From contig MU270064.1 of assembly GCA_021432635.1 (NCBI GenBank), positions 438,814 through 501,078 on the forward strand: 62,265 nt of DNA, in the 5' to 3' direction. The DNA is from Thozetella sp. PMI_491 (taxonomy: Eukaryota > Ascomycota > Sordariomycetes > Chaetosphaeriales > Chaetosphaeriaceae). Below, one piece after another: positions 34,833-44,987 of this stretch. The notes beneath the pieces were generated by a model. It saw nothing but the letters and a program-made list of their open reading frames with translations, was not told the DNA's origin and ran no database searches. A program made the position numbers and the translations under genes. Every line of letters starts with the position of its first letter. Position 1 is the stretch's first letter.

Positions 34833-35365
34833 ATTAGCGGGCATATGCAGTGAAGATATGAATGAAAGGGAATACAAACACGAAAGCAACGACAAGTGCA
34901 TGGTGCGCAATTATATGCTTCTGTTGGTCTCAGTCTCATGAACGATTATATAAAAGTGGAGGCGTGTTAATGCCTAAAACGATAGCCCTTTCTGCCCAAC
35001 TCGAGTTTCCAATGCGCTTGTTTGGCTAGAGCAGACGATGATTTAGATGACTTTAAGTAATAGAATGTATCAAAATTTTGCCCATTTCCGTCCCGATATT
35101 TGATCAAATGCTTGCAGCCTGTCGAATATCCTAGTGACCAAACCCATTTGTAACAGCCACGATATAGCGTAAAATGACCATGGCACGAGCGCGGTAGGCG
35201 TGGCACGAGCGCGGTAGGCGTGGCACGTGTGCTGGCTCTGCTCAATTCATCCATACAGGGTGAGGTAATCCTTTTATTGACCTTCTATGGTCCTCGTGCC
35301 TGGTTGGCTTTCATCTGATGATGTTCACGTCTCTTTCAAGTCGCAGCAACAGTCTTGTTCCCCAT
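34833..35365. other. Convergent intergenic space, fahA / SDR
   Basis: Holds the 3' ends of two convergent genes and a short tandem repeat (35181-35227). No gene recognised. Confidence 0.4.
35181..35227. repeat. 20-bp tandem repeat, 2.35 copies
   Basis: TGGCACGAGCGCGGTAGGCG occurs at 35181-35200 and is repeated exactly at 35201-35220, followed by TGGCACG. The unit is GC-rich within AT-rich surroundings. The copies are identical, which points to recent duplication. Confidence 0.9.
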
Positions 35366-36271
35366 CTAAGTAAACACTATGCCCCCATCCACAACATACG
35401 TTTGACCAGTGACATAGTCCGCATCCTTGCTGGCCATAAAGCTCACCAAGTTGGACACATCCTCGGGGACGCTCGTCCTGCCTAGATGGATCGACTCACT
35501 GTACTTCTTGATCATCTCTCCCCGCTTCGCTCCTTTCTTCTTCGCCAATCCCTCGTCGATTAGATCCCACATCCCCGTACCCACGATACCTGGTGCATAC
35601 GCATTCACCGTGATTCCATGCTCGGCCATTTCCATAGCCCACGCCTGAGTCAGGCCGCGCACTGCCCATTTGCTCGCACTATAATGGCCTAGTAAAGCGA
35701 ACGGTTTGAACGCCACAATGCTTGCCGCCCCGATCAGCTTCCCTGGCGTCCCCTGCTCGATCATCTGCCGCGCCGCCGTCTGGTAGCAGAACTGGACGCC
35801 GAGCACGTTGACTCGGAGCATGCGTTCGAAGTCTGCGGTCGACAGATCAATCAGAGGTTTAACCTGCGCAATGCCAGCATTGGCAATCATCGTATGGAGA
35901 GGCCCGAGATTAGCCACGGATGCCTCCACAAGGCCCTTCACCTCTTCTTCCTGCGAGACATCGGCCACATGACCGTAAGCTTTCCGCCCAAGCGAATGAA
36001 TTTCCGACACGGTCTCGTCCATGTGCTTCTGGGCAGAACTAATATCGTTGACAGCGACATCATAGCCGTCCCGTGCAAGCCGGAGCGCGATGGCCTTGCC
36101 GATACCACGGGCTGAACCTGTGACAATAGCGGTACGGCTGCTCTGGCGGGAGGTGCTGGACAAGAGTCTAGGTCTGATATGGGCTGCATTGTAGGGAAGG
36201 GAAGAAGAAATTCGGTTCATCGCGGGGTTGCGGAAGCAGGGGATCTGCTTCAAGTATTGGTAGAAGGCCAT
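35366..36271 (-). CDS. Short-chain dehydrogenase/reductase, acetoin/diol-dehydrogenase-like
   Basis: NAD(P)-dependent oxidoreductase, single exon, 301 aa. Rossmann motif TGSARGIGKAIA with VAVNDIS (Asp after the second strand favours NAD), then NAGIAQVKP, the catalytic Ser in GAASIVAF and YSASKWAVRGL (Tyr-x3-Lys), GIVGTGMWDLID, and the C-terminal DADYVTGQTYVVDGGI. It resembles bacterial-type acetoin(diacetyl) reductases/2,3-butanediol dehydrogenases. The first 45 residues precede the fold and are rich in Arg, Ser and Asn with no acidic residue, as in a mitochondrial presequence; a shorter form could start at Met18. Its substrate within this aromatic-type neighbourhood is unknown. Confidence 0.88.
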   Translation of the reverse strand: MAFYQYLKQIPCFRNPAMNRISSSLPYNAAHIRPRLLSSTSRQSSRTAIVTGSARGIGKAIALRLARDGYDVAVNDISSAQKHMDETVSEIHSLGRKAYGHVADVSQEEEVKGLVEASVANLGPLHTMIANAGIAQVKPLIDLSTADFERMLRVNVLGVQFCYQTAARQMIEQGTPGKLIGAASIVAFKPFALLGHYSASKWAVRGLTQAWAMEMAEHGITVNAYAPGIVGTGMWDLIDEGLAKKKGAKRGEMIKKYSESIHLGRTSVPEDVSNLVSFMASKDADYVTGQTYVVDGGIVFT

Positions 36272-37466
36272 TGTACGATATCCTGTAGGATACTAGACAC
36301 CCTAGAAACAGATATGGTGTATGCAGGGCTAGATGGTATCCTAGAATAGATGATTTTGTTCCTGGGAGTTGGATGTCAAAGTCCCGATGACGTTTCTATC
36401 CGTCACTCTAGAATTGTGTCTGAAGTACAAGATTCTTCCCCTCACGGATGTCAAGCGGCATCTTCCGCTGTCGGGGCCAAGAGGCGGGGGAAGCACAGCA
36501 GACGACCGCATTTGGTCGCATGTTTCACAATGCACCGAAGGACGAGTCCAAAGATTCCCACAAGTAATTGTTAGCTGCATGAGAAATTCGCGGCAGCAGG
36601 ATTCGACGGATTCGTCGAATTGATGGGCCTAAAACCCGCACAAGATCTAAATTTAGCGACTGCTGGAGTCTCTGTCGAACCGAATTTTCGCCCAGCTTTA
36701 GATTGGTTCCAAAGTGAAGTCTGTCGATACTTGCAGACCGTGGACGTCGGCTTCGGCTAATACTAGCGATGAGGCTGCTACTCCTTCATGGTGAGGCGAG
36801 TGCAATAGTGGAGACTGGGATGCTTGGGATTCAAGTGTCACTGGAAAAGCTCTTCCCCTGCGATAGAGCAGCCATTAAAAATCCTTTTTCTCCGATCTTG
36901 AAGTTGTCTTTGTGATGGGAGGGGTGAAGCTTGCATATGACGTCCCTTTTGTTCGTGATTATATAGTATTTCTCTGCGCAGTCGTAGCAACCAATATCTT
37001 AACTCGAGGGAAAAGTATTGCCATCCAGTTCTGGCGTAACTAGTTCGGCCGGTATACGTCCTCCTCCTTGTGGACCTTCGACATCCCTAAGGGTCTTAAG
37101 CTGTCTTCTGAATATTTTCATGAGTGAACAGCAAATCAACAAGGTCAGTGGTCGATGGATAGTATGAACTGCCAGAATTTAATCTCCAGAAGGTACCTAG
37201 TGGCTGCCATAGACCTGAGAAATACATCGAAGGTCCTTGCCCCTGCCCACTATTATGGACCCTTCCTCTGCTCCGGGTATAGGCCGCTTTAGGTAAATGC
37301 GCGTAGGTCTAGGCCGTGACAGTCAGGGCGACGGAGATTTAGGATCCCCCGTTCTCCCCGGTCACATGACACTGATCGTTGAACCGCTATAATCTGATGC
37401 TAGAGCAGCCTAGTGCCTGTTTTCTTGCAACAAAATAACAGCTGTGCCTACGCAGATGCAGGCCGC
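36272..37466. promoter_or_regulatory. Divergent region between SDR and zinc-cluster gene
   Basis: About 1.2 kb between two divergent starts. It contains the inverted repeat at 36601-36620. No gene was recognised. Confidence 0.45.
36601..36620. promoter_or_regulatory. 20-bp inverted repeat, operator-like
   Basis: ATTCGACG and CGTCGAAT are exact inverted 8-mers separated by GATT. The site is 330 bp upstream of the SDR start and 850 bp upstream of the regulator start. Symmetry and position suit a dimeric regulator site; no binding partner is known. Confidence 0.45.
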
Positions 37467-38160
37467 ATGAGTGACGAACAAGCTCAAGAAGCGCGTAGCC
37501 GCAAACGGCAACGCTCGCAAGAAGAACCACCCTTGAGACCATGCGACCGCTGCCGCATAAAGAAAATTCGATGCAGTCGCCAAGAGCCCGACTGCTTTAA
37601 TTGTCGGAAAGCTGGGTCTCCCTGTATCTTCTCCGGCACTTCTAAGAGGGTGAACCAAACGAAGGAGTTGTACGTTCAGAGCCAGGCTATTCCTCACGAT
37701 TGCTCCCACTGCACGGCTGGATGGAGACTTCCTGCTGATTATCCGTAGACGTGAGAACTTTTCTCTTGTGTTGCAGCGTTTGGACAAAGTCGACCAGGCG
37801 TTGGCGACACTTTCACGGAAATTAGCCGCTTCTGAAGCCGAGCGAAGATCGACCCAAGAACCTGACTCTACTTCTGTCCTCGAAGCAAGGTCTAATTCTA
37901 AAAATATACTTGCTATTGATCCACAAGCTATCCAAGATACCAGCATCGACCAGACGATGGCTATATCTCAAAACTGGCTAGCTCAAGATCCGCCCCGATC
38001 GCAGCCTGCCTTTAGAATTGGCGGGAGGGAGAATACAGAGTGCGACAATTGCCGAGGTAAAACAGAAAGCGAGTTTTCGGGATGGTCTGATATGGGTTTA
38101 GACATATTTGAGAAGGTTACGATACCGCCCATATGGCAGATGTTTCACAAAATGAACTGA
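37467..38160 (+). CDS. Truncated Zn2Cys6 transcription factor
   Basis: Exons 37467-37669 and 37749-38160 (GTACGT donor, CCGTAG acceptor) give only 204 aa. The binuclear zinc cluster is complete: CDRCRIKKIRCSRQ, DCFNCRKAGSPC, preceded by a basic stretch RSRKRQR. The linker VNQTKEL leads to a short coiled-coil (LQRLDKVDQALATLSRKLAA) for dimerisation. After about residue 190 the frame stops at 38158, where related regulators continue for 400 or more residues with the fungal transcription-factor (middle homology) domain. The next gene ends only 168 bp further on the other strand, so the missing part is not nearby. As it stands it would bind DNA but lack an activation/sensing half: a remnant or a competitor. 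Confidence 0.7.
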
Positions 38161-38327
38161 AGTAATAGGTATTAATCGACACTCTGAACTACACACACTT
38201 TCCCGCTCGCTACCCGGCGGCTCGTCTCACGGTTCTGATGTAGGCTAAGCACGGGGACGATTTGCCGATATTTGAAGTATTTATTTTCATCCATCAAAGA
38301 CCAAAAGGAACTGTCTACAGAAATGTA

Positions 38328-39954
38328 CTATTCAGTTACTCTATTCGTTGACCAAGACCGAATGCGCGAACCGTACCAATAAAACAGGAAGGGAATGGGA
38401 AGCATGGCGATACTGATGAATCCGAGGACGCTCGTGGCCCAGGCCACACCCAGGTTGTGGTACATGTAGGGCCCGAAGAGCGGGAATGCGGCTCCAAAAA
38501 AGCTGCGGACGAGTGTGTTGGCACTGATCGCTTTTCGCGATGTGCGGATACACATCGACGAGATATGTGAGACACTGCACGAAAACCATGTACATGCCCA
38601 TGCCTACCAGGACGCTCCCCAAAACCATCCCAATCCAGTGAATGTCAGGGCGGGATGTCCATGCGAAGATGAAGAGACCGACAGGGAGCAAGCATCCGCC
38701 GCAGATCATGACGGGTAGCCGCTGCTCCGGGACAACTTTGCCTCCGTTCCTCCTTACTAGATCCATAAACCGGGTTTTTGTGTACCACACCACGGTGAGA
38801 GCACCAAGTATAACGCCGACTAGCATACCAAGGTAGGGCAGTGCGCTCACTCCCAGGGCCCAGTGGCGTACCTCGCGGAAAGCAATGGGGTAGGATACGA
38901 ATACGAGGTACAGGATCCCGTATATAAACGCTTGGTAAACAGTTATAAGATCGAGTATGGGCTCCGTCGCAAGCAGTACTGTAGTGAATGGCGTGCATTA
39001 GTGTCAGATCTCCTAACTTTGAAAGGGGAAGTCAATAAGGTAACAGACCGAACGGCCGAAAGAGATAGCTCTGCGCCACGGCCAGGAAGTCGACTTTTTG
39101 CCGGCTATCGAATACTGTTCTGGCGTTGGGATTGGAGCCTGACTTGCGAAGGCTTTTGGCACGAGCTTGCAAGATGGCCGGCGCGAAGATTTCCGGCAGC
39201 AGCAGGAAGACCACTACTGTGCACGAGCCGCTCATGATGCAGCTGAGCCATTGAGTCCAGCGCCATCCTAGCGGGCTGGCAGCAATGAAGTTTCCCATCA
39301 GTGGTGCGAGGATAGGGCTGCCAAATATTGTCCCGATGCAGCTAGCCAGCGCAATACCGCGCTGGACGGGATTCCAGATGTCGACCATACCACCGCCTGC
39401 AAGGGATGGCGGCGCCACGCCGAACACGCCGGTAAGGAATCGTCCGATCAGGAGAGTTTCAATATTCCTGCCCACCGCTACTGGGACGCAGAAGATTGTG
39501 AATAGTGCCATACCGATCAGCATGGGCCAGCGCCGACCAAAGCGTTCCGACATTGGGCCCCAGATAGGCGGCCCAACCGCATAGCCCTGCAGAGTAGATA
39601 CGTCAGTAGCTATGCTTTGCCATGGAGAGCATGCGTTTTTAGCGGTTGGTCCAAAATACTTACTAGCAAGAACAAGCTCATACCCAGTGCTACCACAGTG
39701 GGACTAACTTGGAACTCGCTAGCAATTAAGCCACCACCACTGCTGAATATGCTGCTGGCAATGCACGTCACCAGATTCCCGTAGACCCAGATGCCTGTGA
39801 TTAAGAATTTGCGTGCCAGTGACCAGTTCTGCGGATTATCCTTATCATCAGGGCCATACCACGTTATCAAATCTGGATCAGGTTCTTGTTCCGAAGCTGA
39901 TGTCTGGTGGTCGTCGGAGGCCTTGTTAGTGGAGGTTGTCTGTTGCTTTGACAT
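38328..39954 (-). pseudogene. MFS drug/polyamine-type exporter with frameshift
   Basis: DHA1-type transporter of the plasma membrane. Exons 39954-39664, 39586-39049 and 38978 onward. The N-terminus has WYGPDDKDNPQNWS, the family cytoplasmic start. The first span is followed by GYAVGPPIWGPMSERFGRRWP (motif A) and GRFLTGVFGVAPPSLAGG. LLATEPILDLITVYQAFIY joins after intron 2 (GTCTGT donor). Near 38530-38537 the frame breaks: LVDVYPHIAKS must be joined to ISANTLVRSFFGAAFPLF, which is in another frame. A loss of one GC from a GCGC would explain it. The correct frame then runs to a natural stop at 38328. Without repair the last two or three spans are lost. A sequencing error is possible; otherwise it is a recent pseudogene. 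Confidence 0.75.
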
Positions 39955-40573
39955 TGCTCTAGGCCTTCGCTGAGAGGGGCGTTACCCAGACACGAGTTTA
40001 GGGGTACTCAGTACCTTAGAAAGAGAGAATTCAACGACGAGAATAAAATTAGATGTCAGTCGAAACGAGTTGGCATTCTGGGAAGAGGCAGACAAGATGA
40101 CAATCTTTGCGCCGCCTTTTGTACGCCCGATAAATGCCATTATTAATGTTGCAGACTACCGCCGAGATCAACACAAAGCCGGGATCTCTCTGGCGGCTAT
40201 TTTCGAACGGAGATTGACTGGAACTCCTGGCCTCCGAGGTCCTGCGCTACAATCTCCTGGCAGCATAATTACTCCGACATTCTCGGCGGCCGGCGGCCGA
40301 GCCCCCAGACGACCCACTTTTTAGTAAACATTTCGCCGGCCGGGCGCCGCAGTGCTGCTCCGGCGGCGGCTCAAAGTGGATTGCTTTGTTTGGCCGACGG
40401 GGCAATACCAACCTATTTGCGCATCGGGATTAACAATCACGGTGTTCTTTGGGGAAAGAGACAACCTCGTCTATATACAGTGCTTACTGCTTACTTCGCT
40501 CAGGTATATAACGTCACGCCCTATCGCTATCCTGTCGCTGTCACGGGCTACATATTACCAAGTCAACTACAGA
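39955..40573. promoter_or_regulatory. Divergent promoter, MFS exporter / cupin
   Basis: About 620 bp. GC-rich CGG/CCG clusters lie at about 40283-40300 (CGGCGGCCGGCGGCCG) and 40334-40350 (CGCCGGCCGGGCGCCG). Such paired triplets are the usual Zn2Cys6 recognition units. A TATATA segment lies at about 40473-40478. Confidence 0.4.
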
Positions 40574-41131
40574 ATGGCATCCGAGAACCTCTCTACTCCA
40601 TACGAGAAGAACCTTCCCGTTGTGCACCGTGTTATCACGACGCACGATGCTTCCGGTAAACCAACCTTCGAAACAGGCATTGAGGAAGAGATCAAATGGG
40701 ATCGTACGCCACTTGGGGGCGATATGTACTTGGGGTACACCCTTCCCAGCTTCCCCGCGCCCCTGAACGCCGATACCGACCTTGATAAGTACAAAGAGCA
40801 CCTGGTGAAGCGCCCGGAGTCATTCATGATCCCCGGCGGCGCCCTCGTCCGCTACGTCGACTACTTCCCTGGCGCCGAGCCGCTGTGGCACCGCACCGTA
40901 TCTATCGACTTTGGCGTCGTTATTGAAGGAGAGATAGAGCTTGAGCTCGAGGGTGGAGAGAAGCGGTTACTCAAACGCGGTGATGTTGCTGTCCAGCGTG
41001 GAACGAACCACTGTTGGCGCAATCCGAGCGAGACACAGGTTGCGAGGGTGTTCTACGTGGCTATGGATGCCAAGCCAGTGATAATTAATGGCAAGGAGCT
41101 TGGGGAGTCTCTCGGCAAGGTATCGCATTGA
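40574..41131 (+). CDS. Small cupin-domain protein
   Basis: Single-domain cupin of 185 aa. The start MASEN was chosen because the upstream open frame is promoter-like. The double-stranded beta-helix core runs from GGALVRYVDYFPGAEPLWHR to RVFYVAMDA. The first cupin motif reads WHRTVSIDFGVVIEGEIEL: only one His where catalytic cupins have His-x-His and a Glu. The second reads GDVAVQRGTNHCWRN with one His. With two of four usual metal ligands it may be non-catalytic or bind metal differently. Its place beside transporters and ring-catabolism genes suggests a role with small aromatic or keto acids, but no reaction can be named. Confidence 0.8.
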   Translation: MASENLSTPYEKNLPVVHRVITTHDASGKPTFETGIEEEIKWDRTPLGGDMYLGYTLPSFPAPLNADTDLDKYKEHLVKRPESFMIPGGALVRYVDYFPGAEPLWHRTVSIDFGVVIEGEIELELEGGEKRLLKRGDVAVQRGTNHCWRNPSETQVARVFYVAMDAKPVIINGKELGESLGKVSH

Positions 41132-41437
41132 TGAAAGTGTATTTTGGGATGGGGGTCTGCTAGGGCGAATGGCTAAGATGATTACTTAGGTAACTCAAAT
41201 TGCCATGCGTTGCTCACGGTGCTTTGAGATCTTCACTGCCTATACTCGAACATGGCACAAGGTGAATGTAGATATTCCATAGAGAAGGGTATTCTCAATC
41301 CGATAATGTTACTATGTACAGCTTTCCCTGTGTTGCATGCAGCTCAAGAAACGCAAGTTTTATCAAGGGAAGAAGAATGTGCCTGTGGGGGGCACGACAG
41401 CGGCGCCTTGGAGGAAGCTTGCCGGCTGGTTACGCAG
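41132..41437. other. Convergent intergenic space
   Basis: 306 bp between the stops of the cupin and the transporter genes. No feature seen. Confidence 0.4.
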
Positions 41438-43013
41438 CTACAAGGTGAAGCGGAAAGAGGGGTGGTAGTCTCCCATATTTTTGATCTCCTCCTCGGGCAA
41501 CCTAAGCTTCCAGTCCTGCTTTCCAGCAGCACGCTGCTTATTGTCACGCCACAACAGGACTTCCTGGATAGTGGCAGCCAGTGCTCCCATCAGCAGCATG
41601 CCAAACGCCGTACCGTAGCCGGTGGGGTAGGACGGGCTTTCGTTAGTGAGGAAGATGTTGGAGCCAACCAAACCGGCGCAATTGCCGATCATGACCTGGA
41701 AGCCAGAGCCAAATGCTCGCTTCCAATGGCCAGAGGTGTTGTTCGCCAGCCACCCCAGTGGGATCGGTGTTGCCATGTAGCCACCGAGTGTCACCAAGAA
41801 TACAGCGGCGTACTTGGCGTCCCGACTTAGGCTACCTTGGTTCAGAAGCATGATGTATCCGGTGCTGGCGATAGCCACGCCTGTCATGATGAACCCATAT
41901 CGATGCTTCGTGCGGTCTGAGAGATATGCTGCAATCAGAAGACCGGCGGCTGCTACCACATAGCAAGGAATGGTATGCCACTGTGCGGCCTGGGCCTGCC
42001 AACCCAGCTCGGAGAGGATTGTCGGCATGAAGAAGGTGATGGCATAGCCCGTCGTGCCAACGCCCATGTAGATCAGAGATCTGTCCCGTGGTTGTCAGTG
42101 CATCACAGCTTGGCAGTGTGGAGCAGGGTTACATACGAGAGCCAGATCTTGTAGTCCGTAAGGATCAGCTTGTATGCAAAGTTGTTCAAGGTATCCATCC
42201 TGCAGACATCTCCCACATCTGCCTCTAGCCGCCGCCGAACCAGATCCTTCTCTTCGGCAGTTAGGTACTGGCATCGCTCCGGCCAATCAACGATGAGAGC
42301 GGCCGCGATCAAGGCGATGAAGGCAGTGATGGCACCCTCGATGATGAAGATCCAGCGCCACGCGGCGTAGCCCAAGTGACCGCCCAGATTGGCAATTGCA
42401 TAGGCAAGCAGGCCGCCAAATGCCCCGCCGATGAGTGTCGAGCAAAATAGCGTGCTCATACGCTTCTGGTACTCGTGGCGCTTGTAGTACATCGAGGTTA
42501 GATAGATCATGCCAGGGAAAACACCAGCCTCGAATATGCCGAGCAAGAACCGAAGAGCAACGAGAGCCTCGAAGGTCTGAACGAAGCCCATGCACATGTT
42601 GACAATGCCCCAACAAAACATTAGCCCTCCCAAATAGTAAGAAGGGCGCGTCTTGCGGATGAGCATGTTGCTCGGCACTTCGAGCAGGACATACGGAACG
42701 AAGTAAACCTAACAAGGTAAGCACCACACCATCATGCACCGCCTGAGGCGGTACTCACGAAGAGGGCTATGTTGAAGCGGTTCCCCACCAAGTTGAGGTC
42801 TCCGGTCAGTCCCTGGATCCTTGCATTACTGATGTTTATGCGATCCAGGAACGACATCATGAAGACGACGAACAAGACGGGGTAGATAGTGTAGTCCAGC
42901 TTCCACAGCAAGCGCCGCTCAGCGGCTGGATCGATGCTCTCAGGTGATGCCGAACGCGCTCGAGCCTCCTTCTCGACATCGACAACGGCTGTATGGTTCT
43001 CCTCCTTAGACAT
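41438..43013 (-). CDS. MFS transporter, anion:cation symporter (allantoate-permease-like) family
   Basis: Plasma-membrane uptake of an organic anion is likely. Three exons (43013-42759, 42708-42137, 42080-41438) in phase give 489 aa, standard for the family. KLDYTIYPVLFVVFMMSFLDRINISNARIQGL is the DAL5/ACS opening (read as two adjacent blocks). VYFVPYVLLEVPSNMLIRK, RFLLGIFEAGVFPGMIYLTSMYYKRHE and WRWIFIIEG follow, then GYAITFFMPTIL, ANNTSGHWKRAFGSG and GNCAGLVGSNIF. About 12 spans are visible. Family members carry allantoate, nicotinate, tartrate, phthalate and similar acids. It is intact, unlike the exporter on the other side of the cupin gene. Confidence 0.9.
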
Positions 43014-44987
43014 GATGGCGATCTGGAGGCGTGGCCAATGATCACGCGAGGGGGCGTATGCGCTCGGAAGACAAGAACCGTGGGTGCAGAAGCAAAAAGG
43101 TGGCGGCGTTTCAAGAAGGGCTGCGATGAAAAAGAGAAGAGAATTGCGAAATAGCGGGATAGGGAAGCATAGTCGAGGACCAAAAGGACGCCTGCTTAGG
43201 CGGTGCTGCAGCCACTATTACAACCTCAATACTTCAGACGCGGTTGGCTTGGCTTGCAGAGTTCGAAATAGTTCCCTGCATGCGGTCTCGAATAAGGCCG
43301 TTCTGGCCGCCGCAACACGCCACGCCAATCATGGGGCACACTGGACGGCAGGGTTTGATGCTATAGATTATTTGACCTTCTCCTGAGTCTTGCCTGTGCC
43401 AATGAGACATTGACCGACTCGGGGAATATCCAGCCCGCAGCCGAGATCTGCAGCCTGGAGGCACGGCGCACAGTAGCCATCTGCCGAGCGAGTTGCAACC
43501 CAGCAACCAGCACATGCAGGGGAATTTTGTCCAATGGATGGAAGGTGGCAAGGTATACGCGGGGCCCCAAGGGCCATCGCGGAGAGCTCTTCAGGCTCTG
43601 GCAGCCAACAGCTGTAAGATAGTAATGATTTTATTTAATGCGACTGTGAGTTGGCTGCTCGCTGATTGCACAAATACCCCGGGGAACACAGGCTACGCTG
43701 GGCGTTTAACTCTTCCTATAAACTGAGATTGAGGCTAATCCCGATGCATAAAGTTGACCCTGCCACAATTCTGCATTCCAAATTTTGTGACAGCACAGCT
43801 TGGCGTAGCGGAGGGCTTCAGCCGGTCAGGCGGTACCAGGGAAACGGATGTTACACCTGAATGCTGGCGGTTGGGGCCGACTATGTGTTCTATGCCCATG
43901 CACTGCGCAGCCTTACGCGCGAACGTGGCGATGATTTAACGTGAAAATGATGGCCAAAGGAAACTAAACTTTCGTTCCGCTATATAAGATGCCCTATGGA
44001 TGTGATGTGACGTTGAAGATTGAATTTCCTCCCGTGTTGATGCAGGACACTGACACCACCTGGTTTTGAAACAGGACAGGTGTGGTGGGAGTCAATCCTG
44101 AGATGGATGTAGCCAGGGAAGAGGATTCGGCGCGTCGCGAAGATACACAGCGGTTCCTCCGAGTCCAATCTTTGGCGCTGCTGCTAGAAGTTTTATCCCA
44201 CGGTAAAATGGTCCTACCGGCCCGACGTAATATAGCCCTTGATACCAGATGCGTCGACATGGATCTCTACACAAAGGCAATGAATGAAAATTCCTGTTGG
44301 TAGCTCGCCAGCAACCTGCTCGATCTTTACTGGTTCGGAAGCAACTCACGGAGAGCGTGCCGAGGAGTGACTGCGCCGGGGCGGGACAGGAGTCGGCGTC
44401 AGCCCTGGCCCAGTCCCTGCGAGCTGCATCGGAGGATTCCGATGCGCCTTTGCTGTGCGCGAAGATGGTATGGTAGGTGTGCATACCTGACCGGGAAATT
44501 GAACGTATGGAATGCATGGTGCTCTTTATGACGACCCTAGGCTGCGACGAATCCAGGCCGCCACACGACACTACCTTCCTTTTACCTTCCTTTCGTGCGG
44601 TCGGAGAGACTGTCCGTGGCTGAGACGGATGCACTCACCGCGCAGCTTGCGCTTGGCTCTGCTGTAGTGGATGGCCCTGAAACTTGTGAGACTACCTGCC
44701 CGTACAATGGGATGAAGTTGTGAATCATCTCGTGGTTGTGAGATGATTCATCAGCAATAAAGCTACCCTGGGTCCCTGTCGATTCATCACTCAATCAATA
44801 CCTTCATCCCTCTTGTCAATGACCTTGCCGATGCCCTCGCGCCCCTCTGTCGCTCCTCATATATGCATTCAATTTCGAAGCGTTGCATCACGTTGACTTG
44901 ATGATTCCCTTTGCCACCGTTAACTCGGTTCCCACTTAACACGCTCCCAATAAGGTCCATTGCGGTCGCTTCTGCTTAACCGCCGAT
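43014..44987. other. Long intergenic region without recognised gene
   Basis: Almost 2 kb between divergent genes (transporter and receptor-like protein). Several short frames exist on both strands, none with a domain, codon bias or splice structure I trust. A CT-rich stretch precedes the downstream gene. Confidence 0.4.

Noticed and set aside
44092..44634. 180-aa minus-strand frame in the intergenic region
   Set aside because: No domain or splice context; composition typical of a chance frame.
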